Positions 7,987 through 17,067 of a DNA stretch of 41,667 nucleotides are shown here, piece after piece (the first letter of the stretch is position 1; each line of letters starts with the position of its first letter). The translations under genes were made by a program, and so were the position numbers. This DNA is from Hahella ganghwensis DSM 17046 (GTDB lineage Bacteria > Pseudomonadota > Gammaproteobacteria > Pseudomonadales > Oleiphilaceae): NCBI RefSeq assembly GCF_000376785.1, contig NZ_AQXX01000082.1, positions 1 through 41,667 of the forward strand, written 5' to 3'. The notes under the pieces were generated by a model. It saw only the letters and a list, made by a program, of their open reading frames with translations, was not told where the DNA came from and searched no databases.

Positions 7987-8811
7987 TTAGGAATCCCCCA
8001 AACGGGGCAAACCTGAATCTTTGATCAGAGTTGCCATATTGGCTGCTGCTGCGTCACTACCTTCCTGGTCCTGCCACTCGATATAACGCGAGCATACGGC
8101 GGCGACTTCCACCTTGTCCTTAAGAGATTTCAGGTCTTCGGCGTGACGTATGCCGAATCCTACTGCCAGTGGAAGCTTGGTGTGGGAGCGTATGCGGTCA
8201 ATGTAATCGATAAATTCCTGATCCCATTTGGTGGCGCTGCCTGTCACTCCCATGCGGGCGACCACATACACCATTTTTCGGCTGGCCCGGCAGATGCGTG
8301 GTAGTCGGTCGGTAGACGTATTCGGGGTGACCATCAGTATTGGCGACAGGTCCAGTTCATCCAGTAACGGCAGCATGGGTTCCACTTCTTCCACAGGCCA
8401 GTCTGGAATAATCAGCCCTCGTATGCCGGCTTCGGCAGCATCCCGGAAACATTGTTCGAGCCCATACCGGTAAAGCGGATTAAGATAGCTCATCAGGATG
8501 AAGGTCACCTGAGGGTGTCGCGTGCTGACCTGTCTGGCCAGCGCTAGCGTGGCGGCAACCGAGCCTCCCTGCTGCAAGGCCTGATAGCAGGCATTGACCA
8601 ACGTTGGGCCGTCAGCCACGGGATCACTGAACGGGACCTGGAGTTCGATCATTCGGACCCCGGCCTCGACCAGCCCATCGATTGCCCGAAGGTTCTCCTC
8701 CAGCGAGGGAAAACCCACCACCGCGTGTGACATGACCTGTAAAGGTGATCCGGATTTAAGCATGGCGAGCCTCCTCTGCAGCGGCGATAGACGATTGATC
8801 GGCAGGTTCAT
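7987..8811 (-). CDS. trpA: Tryptophan synthase alpha subunit (divergent)
   Basis: The alpha subunit cleaves indole-3-glycerol phosphate and passes indole to TrpB. The 274-residue product keeps the catalytic Glu56 and Asp67 in ELQVPFSDPVADGP (E49 and D60 in E. coli), Tyr182 in the position of E. coli Y175, and the GVTG and GFGI phosphate-site glycines. The usual GSA phosphate-binding turn near the C-terminus is replaced by CSR at 240-242, which is unusual. The longer start is chosen because it supplies the N-terminal helix of the family; it overlaps trpB by 56 bases. An internal ATG at 8763 would overlap by 8 bases and is the alternative. The overlap indicates one trpBA operon. No other trp gene is in the window. 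Confidence 0.92.
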   Translation of the reverse strand: MNLPINRLSPLQRRLAMLKSGSPLQVMSHAVVGFPSLEENLRAIDGLVEAGVRMIELQVPFSDPVADGPTLVNACYQALQQGGSVAATLALARQVSTRHPQVTFILMSYLNPLYRYGLEQCFRDAAEAGIRGLIIPDWPVEEVEPMLPLLDELDLSPILMVTPNTSTDRLPRICRASRKMVYVVARMGVTGSATKWDQEFIDYIDRIRSHTKLPLAVGFGIRHAEDLKSLKDKVEVAAVCSRYIEWQDQEGSDAAAANMATLIKDSGLPRLGDS

Positions 8812-10042
8812 TATTTTGGCGGTCGATTTCCCGTTGCAGAAATGCGGTCCATTCCGGCTGGGGAAAGGCCCGGGCTACGTTAAAGATATCCTTGTCGCCG
8901 CGACCACTGAGATTAATCACCAGATGCTGATCCGCGCTCATTTCAGCTGCGGCTTTGAAACCTCCGGCCAGGGCATGGGATGACTCCAGTGCCGGAATGA
9001 TGCCTTCGTATTGCATCAGAAGTTTGAAGGCATCCAGAACCTGTTCATCGCTGGCGGAATCTGCAGTGAGCCGGCCACTTTGATGGAGATGGGCAATGAT
9101 GGGGGAAACGCCCACATAGTCCAATCCTGCAGCAATACTGTGAGTGTGCCCTAACTGACCGTCCTGGTTCTGCAGGAACAGTGTTTTGAAGCCCTGGGCG
9201 ATTCCAGTTTCAGCGGTATCCGGCTGGAGTCGGATGGAATGATCGCCATCGTCGCGACTGCGGCCACCGGCTTCCACACCAATCAGTTTCACCTCTGATT
9301 GCTCCAGAAACGGTGTAAAGACTCCCATGGCGTTACTTCCACCACCGACACAGGCGGTAATAGCGTCAGGCATTCTGCCGATTGCCGTCTGGATCTGGTC
9401 TTTGAGTTCAATGCCAATCACGCTCTGAAAATAGGTCACCAGTTCCGGGAAAGGCGCTGGTCCGCAGGCAGTACCCAGAACATAGTGAGTTGTCTCGCAA
9501 CTGGCCGCCCAATCTCTCAAGGCTTCGTCCATAGCCTCTTTCAGCGTACGTGCCCCGGTGGTCACCGGAACAACCGTCGCTCCCAACTGGCGCATCCAGA
9601 ACACGTTACTGTATTGGCGCTCAATATCATCGGCCCCCATATAAATGGTGGCGTCCAGGCCCAGTCGGGCAGCCATGATCGCGGTCGCCAGGCCGTGTTG
9701 ACCTGCGCCGGTTTCAGCAATCACTCGTTTTTTCCCCAGGCGTTTGACCAAGAGCCCCTGGCCGAGCACATTATTCACCTTGTGTGCGCCCGAGTGATTC
9801 AAATCTTCCCGTTTTAACCAGATAGACGCACCACCGAGATGTTCTGAAAGTCGATGACAAGGCGTCAAAGGGGTCGGGCGGCCGCTGAATTGTTGGGTCA
9901 GCTCAACATATTCCTGCCAGAAGTCCGCATCCTCACGTAAGCGACCAAACATCTCTTCAAGCTCAAGCAATGCTGGAAGTAATATTTCTGGGACAAAGCG
10001 TCCTCCAAATTCGCCGAACATACCGTTTTGGCTGCGGATCAT
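8756..10042 (-). CDS. trpB: Tryptophan synthase beta subunit
   Basis: The PLP enzyme condenses indole with L-serine to give tryptophan. The 428-residue product is slightly longer than the usual 395-400 because of a polar tail of about 25 residues. Diagnostic residues are present: Lys88 in NHSGAHKVNN as Schiff-base lysine, ETGAGQHG with the catalytic Glu, GGGSNAMG for the cofactor phosphate and GRGDKD near the C-terminus. It belongs to the TrpB1 class that pairs with TrpA. It is the first gene of a trpBA operon read leftward, and its promoter must lie in the 164-base region shared with the divergent TetR gene at 10207. No trpF or LysR-type trpI is adjacent. Confidence 0.97.
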   Translation of the reverse strand: MIRSQNGMFGEFGGRFVPEILLPALLELEEMFGRLREDADFWQEYVELTQQFSGRPTPLTPCHRLSEHLGGASIWLKREDLNHSGAHKVNNVLGQGLLVKRLGKKRVIAETGAGQHGLATAIMAARLGLDATIYMGADDIERQYSNVFWMRQLGATVVPVTTGARTLKEAMDEALRDWAASCETTHYVLGTACGPAPFPELVTYFQSVIGIELKDQIQTAIGRMPDAITACVGGGSNAMGVFTPFLEQSEVKLIGVEAGGRSRDDGDHSIRLQPDTAETGIAQGFKTLFLQNQDGQLGHTHSIAAGLDYVGVSPIIAHLHQSGRLTADSASDEQVLDAFKLLMQYEGIIPALESSHALAGGFKAAAEMSADQHLVINLSGRGDKDIFNVARAFPQPEWTAFLQREIDRQNNEPADQSSIAAAEEARHA

Positions 10043-10167
10043 GCTGATTCTCCTTTTGTTGCGGATATCTATTCAGGACTGTTTCTGTGGTCTGGTCGGA
10101 ATTCTCCACCGACTGGGGTAGAACTCCTTGAGTCCCTGATAGATAATGCTGGGGTAAGGTCAATTTA

Positions 10168-10184
10168 AACTAAACGGTTTAGTT
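10168..10184. promoter_or_regulatory. 17-bp palindrome, candidate TetR operator
   Basis: A perfect palindrome with 8-base arms, AACTAAAC and GTTTAGTT, around a single G. It ends 22 bases before the ATG of the TetR-family gene at 10207, overlapping where its promoter should be, and is 125 bases upstream of trpB on the other strand. The size and position are typical of an autoregulatory TetR operator. Control of trpBA through the same site is possible but unproven. Confidence 0.75.
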
Positions 10185-10206
10185 AAAATATAGCGAAAGG
10201 AATCAA

Positions 10207-10674
10207 ATGGCAAGAGCGTCAAAGAAAGATTTTATCGTGCAAACTGCCACCGGCGTATTCCTGGAAAATGGATTTAAGGGAACTTCCATCGATATGGTGG
10301 TGAGTGCCTGCCAGGTCTCCAAGCCGACGGTTTACAATCATTTTCCGGATAAATCGGAGTTGATGGGTGCAGTTATTGAAAGATGGCTTCAGCAACATCC
10401 GGTAGCGCTGGAGGAAATATTCTCTGAAAAACATTTGGAAGAGCGGCTCGCGACGTTGTGGTGGAATTCAGATGTGATGTCGCTGTACCGCCTGATCATC
10501 GGTGAGGGTTGGCGTTTTCCCGCATATGCCAAGTTGTTCTGGGAGCAGTTTGACGCCAGGTGGCATGATCTTGCGATCACCTGTTACAAAAACCTGGAGA
10601 TTCAGAGTATGGGTGATGAGTATCTTCAGGCCTGGATCAGCCATCAGCTTTGGAGTCGTCTCAGAGACGCTTAG
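10207..10674 (+). CDS. TetR-family transcriptional regulator (short)
   Basis: The 155-residue protein has a typical TetR N-terminal DNA-binding domain at residues 7-55, with the motif GFKGTSIDMVVSACQVSKPTVYNHFPDKSEL; this is the three-helix module of the family. The C-terminal ligand domain is shorter than usual (TetR proteins are mostly 185-220 residues), ending shortly after an aromatic-rich helix. The stop lies inside the convergent DUF1439-like gene (14-base overlap), so a small 3' deletion or mutation may have shortened it. An AAAGGAA ribosome site precedes the ATG and a perfect palindrome lies just upstream, suggesting autoregulation. The effector is unknown. Confidence 0.85.
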   Translation: MARASKKDFIVQTATGVFLENGFKGTSIDMVVSACQVSKPTVYNHFPDKSELMGAVIERWLQQHPVALEEIFSEKHLEERLATLWWNSDVMSLYRLIIGEGWRFPAYAKLFWEQFDARWHDLAITCYKNLEIQSMGDEYLQAWISHQLWSRLRDA

Positions 10675-11197
10675 GAAGCGCAAAGCGAACCCTAAGCTTT
10701 CCCCGGTGAACTTCGACATTTCTCACCACTGAACGCACCAGTCTGTGTTTCAGGCTGGTGCTCCGAAACCTGAACAGAGGCACGCTGGTAACAAAGCGTG
10801 ACAGCAGGCTTCTCACAAGAACTCTGACTGGCGTCAGGTATCCCCTTGGGATTGACCCCAGTGAGAACTCACAGATTTCCGGCCGGTTAAGATAGAACGC
10901 ACCTTCCTCCGGGTCGTACACCAGATTACCTGAAAGCTCCAACTGTCCTTCGGTCGTGATCTGACCAGGCAGGCGTACCAGCAGATTCACCCTCAAGTGT
11001 ATGCGGTTTGCCCGTTCATCCAGTTTGACCGTGGGGTGGGACAATTGCAGGTAAATACCCAGCTTTCTGGCTTCAAGTGGGAAGAAGCGGGCCAGGTGCC
11101 GCTCCAGCGCTTTATCCGTCAATGCCAGGCGGTAAGCCAGAGCGCGGACAATATGTCGGCTGATATGATAAGGCGAAATGACATTGGGTGTGTGCAT
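10661..11197 (-). CDS. DUF1439-like protein without signal peptide
   Basis: The 178-residue product resembles the DUF1439 (YceB-like) fold over its middle section: an amphipathic N-terminal helix, then beta strands with the patterns KLGIYLQLSHPTVKLD, IHLRVNLLVRLPG and GQLELSGNLVYDPEEGAFYL, and a basic C-terminus. It shares this pattern with the lipoprotein encoded at 11484, so the two are probably distant paralogues. No signal peptide or lipobox is seen at this start, and the chain is rich in Arg. It is convergent with, and overlaps, the TetR gene. Function is unknown; the assignment rests on pattern similarity only. Confidence 0.6.
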   Translation of the reverse strand: MHTPNVISPYHISRHIVRALAYRLALTDKALERHLARFFPLEARKLGIYLQLSHPTVKLDERANRIHLRVNLLVRLPGQITTEGQLELSGNLVYDPEEGAFYLNRPEICEFSLGSIPRGYLTPVRVLVRSLLSRFVTSVPLFRFRSTSLKHRLVRSVVRNVEVHRGKLRVRFALPKRL

Positions 11198-11483
11198 GGC
11201 GTGATTATCCGTGCTCTTACTGCAATAGCGTGCTATTGCAGCCTAATCAGTCCCGTGAGCGGAGTCCAGCCGGGATTTTTCAGAGCGTGAAATTTGTGCC
11301 GGCGTTCAAATCCGTTCATTAATATCGAGTGTTTTTCCACCTCCTGATATCCGCACCTTGCCCACAAGAAACACCTTTGGTCTGTTCATTAAATAATGGA
11401 AGGCTGACAAATTAGGTTTTAACACTGGATGGAGATCATGGTATACACAAAAGAAAATTTACTGACCGGAATCTTTCAATACC

Positions 11484-12053
11484 ATGAAAATCAAATCAGT
11501 TCTGACACTGTTTTTTATCACGTCTCTTCTATCCGCCTGTGCCACATGGTCGCCACTGAGCATCAGTGAAAACTCCCTGGAAGGCTATCTCCAGGAGCAA
11601 GTGCACCGGTTTGACCAAGAGCAGCTCAAATCCGGTTCTCCCCTGAGCGTGAAACTCAGTGATGTGGATGTCACACTGGGGCCGGATGGACGTGATGTCG
11701 CGGTGTTAAGTGTTCAGGGAGAAGTAGCTGTGAACGCACTGGTAACCAAAATCCCTGTGGATGTTTTCCTGAAGGTGGAAGGTGCTCCTGTTTATAAGAG
11801 TGATGAGAAAGCGATCTATATCCGCCGCCTCAATCTGATCGATAGCCGGGTCGAATCCAGCCTGTTCAAAGGCGATTTCAAACCGGTAGCCGAAAACCTG
11901 ATGCGTGCTTTGGCGCAAATGCTGGAAACCATGCCGGTTTATCGGTTGGACGAATCCAATCTCACCGGCCAGTTACTGGGTTTGACTGACCTTGATATTA
12001 AAGTCGCGCCAGGAAAACTCGTGTTGGTACCGGCAGGAAAGACCGGTTCCTGA
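11484..12053 (+). CDS. YceB-like DUF1439 lipoprotein
   Basis: The 189-residue protein has a clear lipoprotein signal with lipobox LLSAC (Cys at 19). The mature part follows E. coli YceB: an N-terminal helix, the strand pair VAVLSVQGEVAVNALVTKIPVDVFLKVEGAPVY, then EKAIYIRRLNLIDSRVE and a C-terminal helix pair with PVYRLDES. YceB-like proteins are outer-membrane-associated lipoproteins of unknown molecular role with a fold suited to binding hydrophobic molecules. It is transcribed alone, 286 bases downstream of the divergent DUF1439-like gene, a gap in which I see no gene. Confidence 0.82.
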   Translation: MKIKSVLTLFFITSLLSACATWSPLSISENSLEGYLQEQVHRFDQEQLKSGSPLSVKLSDVDVTLGPDGRDVAVLSVQGEVAVNALVTKIPVDVFLKVEGAPVYKSDEKAIYIRRLNLIDSRVESSLFKGDFKPVAENLMRALAQMLETMPVYRLDESNLTGQLLGLTDLDIKVAPGKLVLVPAGKTGS

Positions 12054-12082
12054 TCGGATCGGCAAGTTGAGGCCTGAATATC

Positions 12083-13045
12083 TCAGGCAGGGGTGCTGGA
12101 GGCCTTGATGACATTCACAATGACCCGGTTGCGTCCTCCCTCCTTGGCTTTGTACAGGGCCTCATCGGCTTTTTCGAATAATTGGTCATAAGGGGTGTCA
12201 CAGGGCGCTTTGGTCAATCCAATGGAGACGGTCATTGTGATGCTCTTTTCTTCATAGCGCACCGGATGCTCTTCCACGATATGACGAATGCGTTCCGCAA
12301 TCTGCTCGGCCAGATCGGCGTCAGCCTGGCCCAGAAAGATACCAAATTCCTCGCCGCCGAGCCGGCCAAAAATATCGTACTCCCTGAGTGTCTGTCGAAT
12401 CAGGCTTGCCATGTGAACCAACGCCGCATCGCCGGCCTGATGACCATGCTGGTCGTTCAGATTCTTAAAATGATCGATATCAATCACCATCAGGGCCGCC
12501 TGAGCACCGGAGCGCCAGCATCGGTTTAATTCCGCTTCGGCAGAACTGGTAAAGCAACGTCGGTTGGCAATGCCGGTCAGTTCATCGGTGAGCGCCAATT
12601 GTCTCAACTTATGGTTGCTTTGTTGGATGCGTTCTTCCAGGCGTTTTTGCTCGGTGATGTTTTTGGCGTGAACCAGCAGTTCTTCTTTATCATTTAATTG
12701 TTCGGAGAACAGGAACCAGCTTCCATCGGTCAGGTTGACCTCGTAGATTCGAAAGTCTTTGGAGCGTCGCACACTTTGTGCGTACTGCAGCCACCCTTCC
12801 AGGTCGTCCGCATCAATGCGCAGACCTTCATTCAGTTCGTAAGATTGTTTGGCCAGATCCTCAAAGGTTTTCCCCATCAGATCTTTGCATTCACTGTTGA
12901 AAATGCTGGCAAAGGAACCGTTGCAGTAAATCAGGGTGTCCTCGGCGCTGAAGACGGCATAGGCATCGCCGCTCTTATCCACAAAATCGAATAACTTGCG
13001 TTGTATTCCTTTATCTTTGGAGAACATGCCGGGCTCCGCTTCCAA
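12083..13045 (-). CDS. PAS-GGDEF diguanylate cyclase
   Basis: The 320-residue protein has an N-terminal PAS domain at about 18-130 and a GGDEF domain at about 150-312. The active-site signature is GGEEF at 230-234, an active variant. An RxxD product-inhibition site (REYD, 221-224) sits exactly five residues before it, so feedback inhibition by cyclic di-GMP is expected. LTDELTGIANRR marks the start of the cyclase domain and MVIDIDHFKNLND holds the metal-binding Asp. There is no transmembrane segment, so it senses a cytoplasmic signal. A second ATG at residue 7 is an alternative start. It makes c-di-GMP, which usually favours surface attachment; no effector gene is adjacent. Confidence 0.95.
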   Translation of the reverse strand: MEAEPGMFSKDKGIQRKLFDFVDKSGDAYAVFSAEDTLIYCNGSFASIFNSECKDLMGKTFEDLAKQSYELNEGLRIDADDLEGWLQYAQSVRRSKDFRIYEVNLTDGSWFLFSEQLNDKEELLVHAKNITEQKRLEERIQQSNHKLRQLALTDELTGIANRRCFTSSAEAELNRCWRSGAQAALMVIDIDHFKNLNDQHGHQAGDAALVHMASLIRQTLREYDIFGRLGGEEFGIFLGQADADLAEQIAERIRHIVEEHPVRYEEKSITMTVSIGLTKAPCDTPYDQLFEKADEALYKAKEGGRNRVIVNVIKASSTPA

Positions 13046-13237
13046 ATAATTTCTATTATTGTTAAGTGTTTGTTTCGCACGATTCGGGTCTGCGGTTAAC
13101 TGACTAAGGGAATTCCCCGGATGAAGTCAGTAATGCTTTAAGCATAGTCCTTTTTTGGCAATATTGAATGATTAGTTTGTGGCAATTCTGTATATATTCA
13201 ACATAGAGGATGGATGGCCAGAAGCTTATAATGAGGT

Positions 13238-13636
13238 ATGGAAAAAATAACGGTGTATTACGATGCTGCCTGCGCCGGATGCCGTCGTGACAGGCGTAGA
13301 TATGACTTCTGGGCAGGCAAAGACAGAGTTCACTGGTTCGATATCAATGGACAGGAAGAGATGCTGCGTGCAAAAGGCATTGATCCTCAGGAAGCACGAC
13401 TGAAACTGCATATCGAGCACCCTGACGGGCGTATTGAAAAGGATATTGAAAGCTATATTGTGCTGTTGGACCAGATTCCCTGGCTGAAACCTCTGGCCTG
13501 GATGATCTCATTGCGCTGGATCAGAGAGCCGTTGCGCCGCAGCTATCGTCAGTCCGTCACCAGACGTCTGGAGCGGGACGGGTATCTTGTCTGTGATCAG
13601 TGTGAGCGTCCGGACCCGCCCCCTGAATCCCGCTGA
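13238..13636 (+). CDS. DCC-family thiol-disulfide oxidoreductase-like protein (DUF393)
   Basis: The 132-residue protein begins with a thioredoxin-like strand and the family's DxxCxxC signature (Asp9, Cys12, Cys15 in YYDAACAGCRRD). The family is named for these residues; redox function is predicted rather than proven for most members. The middle part carries the expected PEARLKLHIEH-like and IVLLDQIPWLKPLAWM segments, matching known DUF393 proteins. The C-terminus adds a CDQC pair at residues 119-122, which is not a usual family feature and could be a metal or second redox site. A GAGG sequence lies very close to the ATG. It stands alone, convergent with the chemoreceptor gene. Confidence 0.85.
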   Translation: MEKITVYYDAACAGCRRDRRRYDFWAGKDRVHWFDINGQEEMLRAKGIDPQEARLKLHIEHPDGRIEKDIESYIVLLDQIPWLKPLAWMISLRWIREPLRRSYRQSVTRRLERDGYLVCDQCERPDPPPESR

Positions 13637-13668
13637 TAGTGACTGTACGTCGATACTGATTCTATCGC

Positions 13669-15717
13669 CTATATTTTGAACCTGTGCACCAGTTTGCTCA
13701 TTTCCTCGCTCAGTTCGTTCATGTCTTCACTGTGTCCGGCACTGCGATGGGCTTCCTGATCGGTATCCCGACTGATACTTTCCACCACCTCAATACGTTG
13801 ATTAACGCTACCGGTAAGAGCCATCTGCTCCTGAGTAGCGGTGGTGATTTCATGATTCATATTGCGCAGATTATTGATGGCGCTGACCATCTCATCCAGA
13901 TGGGTTCCGGTTGCACGGGCTTCGTCCACCGTTTCGTTACCTTTGATCTGGCTTTGATGCATAAAACTGGTGGCGTTTTTGGAGCCCTGTTGCAGACGCT
14001 CAATCATGGCCTGAATATCCGCAGTGCTCTCCTGAGTACGAGATGCGAGTGAACGAACTTCATCGGCCACCACCGCAAATCCACGGCCCTGTTCGCCAGC
14101 ACGGGCGGCTTCAATGGCGGCATTCAGGGCCAGTAAGTTGGTTTGTTCGGCAATGGAATTAATAACGCTCACCACGGAATCGATACTTTCAATTTCCTCA
14201 CCCAGATTGTTGATAATTTCAGTACCATGGCTGATATTTTCCGCAAGCGCCTCGATGGCAGCAATCGAGTCTTCTACCAGTACCTTGGTCTGCTCACCGA
14301 TATGAGCGGTTTTTTCCGCCAGGGTAATGGCCTGCTCAGAAGATTGAGCCACTACGTCGACCGAATTGGACAACGCTGACATGTCATTCATCAACAGTGA
14401 GGTTTCCTTGCGCTGTTTCTCACTGAATTCGGTGGTGTTGTGGGCGCAGGTATTCAACTCATTGCAATTGTTGAGCATATTCTCACTGGCATCGCGAATA
14501 TGAGTGATGACCTCTTGTATCTTGCTGATAAAGGTATTGAAATGAGACGCCAGTACGCCGATTTCACCTCGGCTGCCCAAGTTGATTCGCTGAGTGAGAT
14601 CCCCTTCGCCTTCGGCAATATCCAGGACTCGTCTGGTAATTTCCTTAATGGGTTTTATGACAACATTGAGCAGGATGATGGCCACCAGGACAAAGGCCAC
14701 AGCGGCAACCAGCACACCGATGGAAATCGCTTTGGTCACCTGGGACACCACTTGATTGGTGGACTCTCCCGAGTCGCTCATTGCCTGTATGGATACCTGT
14801 TTGATCCGGTTCACGGTGGCGTCCAGTTGTCCGATAACCACTTCAATGTCACTGATCAGTGAAAGGGCTTTAGCCCTGGTTTCCAGTTGCGTAATTCTGG
14901 ACTCGAAGACTTTGTCTTCCTCCACCGCTTTTGCCAGCCAGGATTCATAGTTGGTTTTAATTTTAGCGATATCCTCCAGCGTCAGCTCATCCTCGACCAT
15001 ACGGCTGAGAGTTTCCAGCGTGGCGATCCCTTCCTTTTGCTGGTCCTCAAATTCAATACGCAGCTTATTCAGCGTGTCCGGGTTGCGTTCGGACATGAAC
15101 TCAGTCAACACGATCTGTAGGGTCAGGAGCGTTTTATTGAGATTCTGGGCTTCAATGACGACCGGATAGTCACTGGCAAACATATTGATAAGAGATATCA
15201 GCTCTTCTAGCAACTTGGAGACTTCATCACCCCTGGCCTTGAAATCCTCGATTAAGTCCAGGTTCTTATCATCGAGCTGAAGTGCCTGAATCTGGAACTG
15301 CACCACATTGCCCACCAGTTTATCGAGCTGGGTACGGCTTGCCAGAAGTTTGCGTACATCGCCCTCAGTTTCCGGTAATACCCCTGCCAGCTCTTGAGCT
15401 TCTTTAATAAAATCAGGCGTCAGCGACTGGATTGTGGCGTGTTTCTGCTGTATTTCCCCCACCTCGCTGACAGAAAGGATTTCGTTCACACCCTTGGTGG
15501 TTTGCAGGTAGTTGACGGTGAGAGCATCAGACAGGTCATCCGCCTTACTGACATTGTTGATCAAGTGGCTGAAGCGCTCCTCGATCTGCCCGAGTCCATT
15601 CCATGTAAAGGCAAAAATTCCAAAGATAATCACGGCGGTAAGTATCAGTAAAAACACCACACGAAAACTGATGCTGTTGAACTTTGAACTTACCTGCGAG
15701 GGAATCATGCTTGCCAT
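13669..15717 (-). CDS. Methyl-accepting chemotaxis protein with large periplasmic sensor
   Basis: The 682-residue receptor has a transmembrane helix at about 19-40, a long all-helical periplasmic domain at about 41-328, a second helix at about 330-352, a HAMP domain to about 405, and the coiled-coil signalling domain. The conserved hairpin tip [20 protein letters not shown] is at about 524-543. The size of about 290 residues and helical character of the sensor fit the bimodular (HBM) class known to bind small organic acids, but the ligand cannot be read from the sequence. No CheB/CheR-tethering pentapeptide ends the protein. A GATAGAGG sequence precedes the ATG. No che genes are adjacent, so it is an orphan receptor gene. 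Confidence 0.95.
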   Translation of the reverse strand: MASMIPSQVSSKFNSISFRVVFLLILTAVIIFGIFAFTWNGLGQIEERFSHLINNVSKADDLSDALTVNYLQTTKGVNEILSVSEVGEIQQKHATIQSLTPDFIKEAQELAGVLPETEGDVRKLLASRTQLDKLVGNVVQFQIQALQLDDKNLDLIEDFKARGDEVSKLLEELISLINMFASDYPVVIEAQNLNKTLLTLQIVLTEFMSERNPDTLNKLRIEFEDQQKEGIATLETLSRMVEDELTLEDIAKIKTNYESWLAKAVEEDKVFESRITQLETRAKALSLISDIEVVIGQLDATVNRIKQVSIQAMSDSGESTNQVVSQVTKAISIGVLVAAVAFVLVAIILLNVVIKPIKEITRRVLDIAEGEGDLTQRINLGSRGEIGVLASHFNTFISKIQEVITHIRDASENMLNNCNELNTCAHNTTEFSEKQRKETSLLMNDMSALSNSVDVVAQSSEQAITLAEKTAHIGEQTKVLVEDSIAAIEALAENISHGTEIINNLGEEIESIDSVVSVINSIAEQTNLLALNAAIEAARAGEQGRGFAVVADEVRSLASRTQESTADIQAMIERLQQGSKNATSFMHQSQIKGNETVDEARATGTHLDEMVSAINNLRNMNHEITTATQEQMALTGSVNQRIEVVESISRDTDQEAHRSAGHSEDMNELSEEMSKLVHRFKI

Positions 15718-16090
15718 GTTAGACCTCTATCGCAGAGTTTTTGTTTTAATTCAGTGTATTGTTTTATTTCAGAATAGTTGGCATCCGGGTCATTGACCAC
15801 ATGGAATACTGTAATAGGTTGTTACGAAAAATTGTGGCGGGACTTGCGCAAAATAAAACTCCATAAATCTCCACAGGTTAACCGAGCCTGCTTCAGGTAT
15901 GGATGAAATTGGAAGCTTGTCGCGGATTAAAAGCTGTCCGGAACTAAAAGCTGTCGCAGGATTTAAACCGGTTGCCGTTATCCATGATGCGCATTTTCGG
16001 GAACTGCCAGGGCTTCCTGTTGTCATAGAGATCAGTGTAAGAGGTGAGTTAATGGCCTCTGTCTGAAATCTGCATTATCCGGGAGCAAAA
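15718..16090. other. Non-coding gap with a short direct repeat
   Basis: No supported gene. The stretch separates the divergently transcribed chemoreceptor and DUF547 genes and should hold both promoters. An 11-base word, TAAAAGCTGTC, occurs twice (15928-15938 and 15945-15955), 17 bases apart start to start. The spacing is not a helical turn, so its meaning is unclear. Confidence 0.5.
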
Positions 16091-16906
16091 ATGATTCTTA
16101 GCCAATGGGCAGGAAAGACATTACTGGTACTGACGACCCTATTGTCCATGCACGTGTTTGCCGCCGATACCGACGACTGGCGGCAGAGTGATGAACTGAA
16201 TCGTTCCTCCATCGACCACAGCCGGTGGAATCAAGTTCTGGCAACTTATCTCGACGTCAATCATGCTTCAGGTGTTCACCTGTTTCGATACAGTGATGTG
16301 ACCTCTGAAGACCATAAAAAGCTGTCCGAGTACCTTCACAATCTGGCAGAACTTGATCCGAGAGAGTTCTCCAGGGCAGAGCAAAAAGCTTATTGGATTA
16401 ATCTCTATAACGCTTTGACAGTTAAGTTGATACTGAAACACTATCCCGTGGAGTCAATTACTGATCTGGGGGAGACATTTTTCGCCTTTGGCCCCTGGGA
16501 TGACGATGCCGTGACCGTGGCTGGCGAGGAACTGACCCTAAATGATATCGAGCACCAAATTCTGCGTCCCATATGGCAGGACCCTCGTATTCACTATGCA
16601 GTGAACTGTGCCAGCTTCAGTTGTCCGAATCTTGCCAGTGAGGCCTATACCTCAACCAATCTGGAAAGATTGTTGGAGCAGGGGGCTACAAGCTATATCA
16701 ATCACGAAAGAGGCGTCGATCTGGAGGGCGATGAGTTGGTGCTGTCCTCCATATACAAGTGGTATCAGGAGGATTTCGGCAAAGATGAGCAGGATGTCCT
16801 TCGGCACCTGAGCAGCTATGCCAGACCAGACTTAAAAAAAGCATTGGAAGGATTTGATGGCGATATCGATTATGAGTATGACTGGCGCCTCAACGAGCTA
16901 AAATAG
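16091..16906 (+). CDS. DUF547 secreted protein
   Basis: The 271-residue protein has a signal peptide ending VFA/AD near residue 24, so it is exported to the periplasm. The mature part carries the DUF547 core: REFSRAEQKAYWINLYNALTVKLIL near 94-117, then NDIEHQILRP, and the Cys motif NCASFSCPNLA near 175-185, with two cysteines as in other members. The family is common in marine and soil Proteobacteria and has no proven activity; a thiol-based or glutaredoxin-adjacent role has been suggested from context in other organisms. A GGGAG ribosome site lies 8 bases before the ATG. It is followed after 161 bases by a lipoprotein gene on the same strand. Confidence 0.88.
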   Translation: MILSQWAGKTLLVLTTLLSMHVFAADTDDWRQSDELNRSSIDHSRWNQVLATYLDVNHASGVHLFRYSDVTSEDHKKLSEYLHNLAELDPREFSRAEQKAYWINLYNALTVKLILKHYPVESITDLGETFFAFGPWDDDAVTVAGEELTLNDIEHQILRPIWQDPRIHYAVNCASFSCPNLASEAYTSTNLERLLEQGATSYINHERGVDLEGDELVLSSIYKWYQEDFGKDEQDVLRHLSSYARPDLKKALEGFDGDIDYEYDWRLNELK

Positions 16907-17067
16907 ATCCCTGTTTTTTATAGGCGTTCTTCACTGCTCACTCTCAGCCATAGGAGGAAGCACAGCATTGAGCCGGTACCGAGCCTGATACGGTAAAATA
17001 CTGATCTGGCGAAGCCCGCAACGAACATGCGAGAATCATTATTCAGTCGCAATCGTAAGGGGTTATA

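Noticed and set aside
15790-16026. 78-codon frame on the minus strand upstream of the DUF547 gene
   Set aside because: The peptide has no family pattern, and the region fits a shared promoter zone of two divergent genes.
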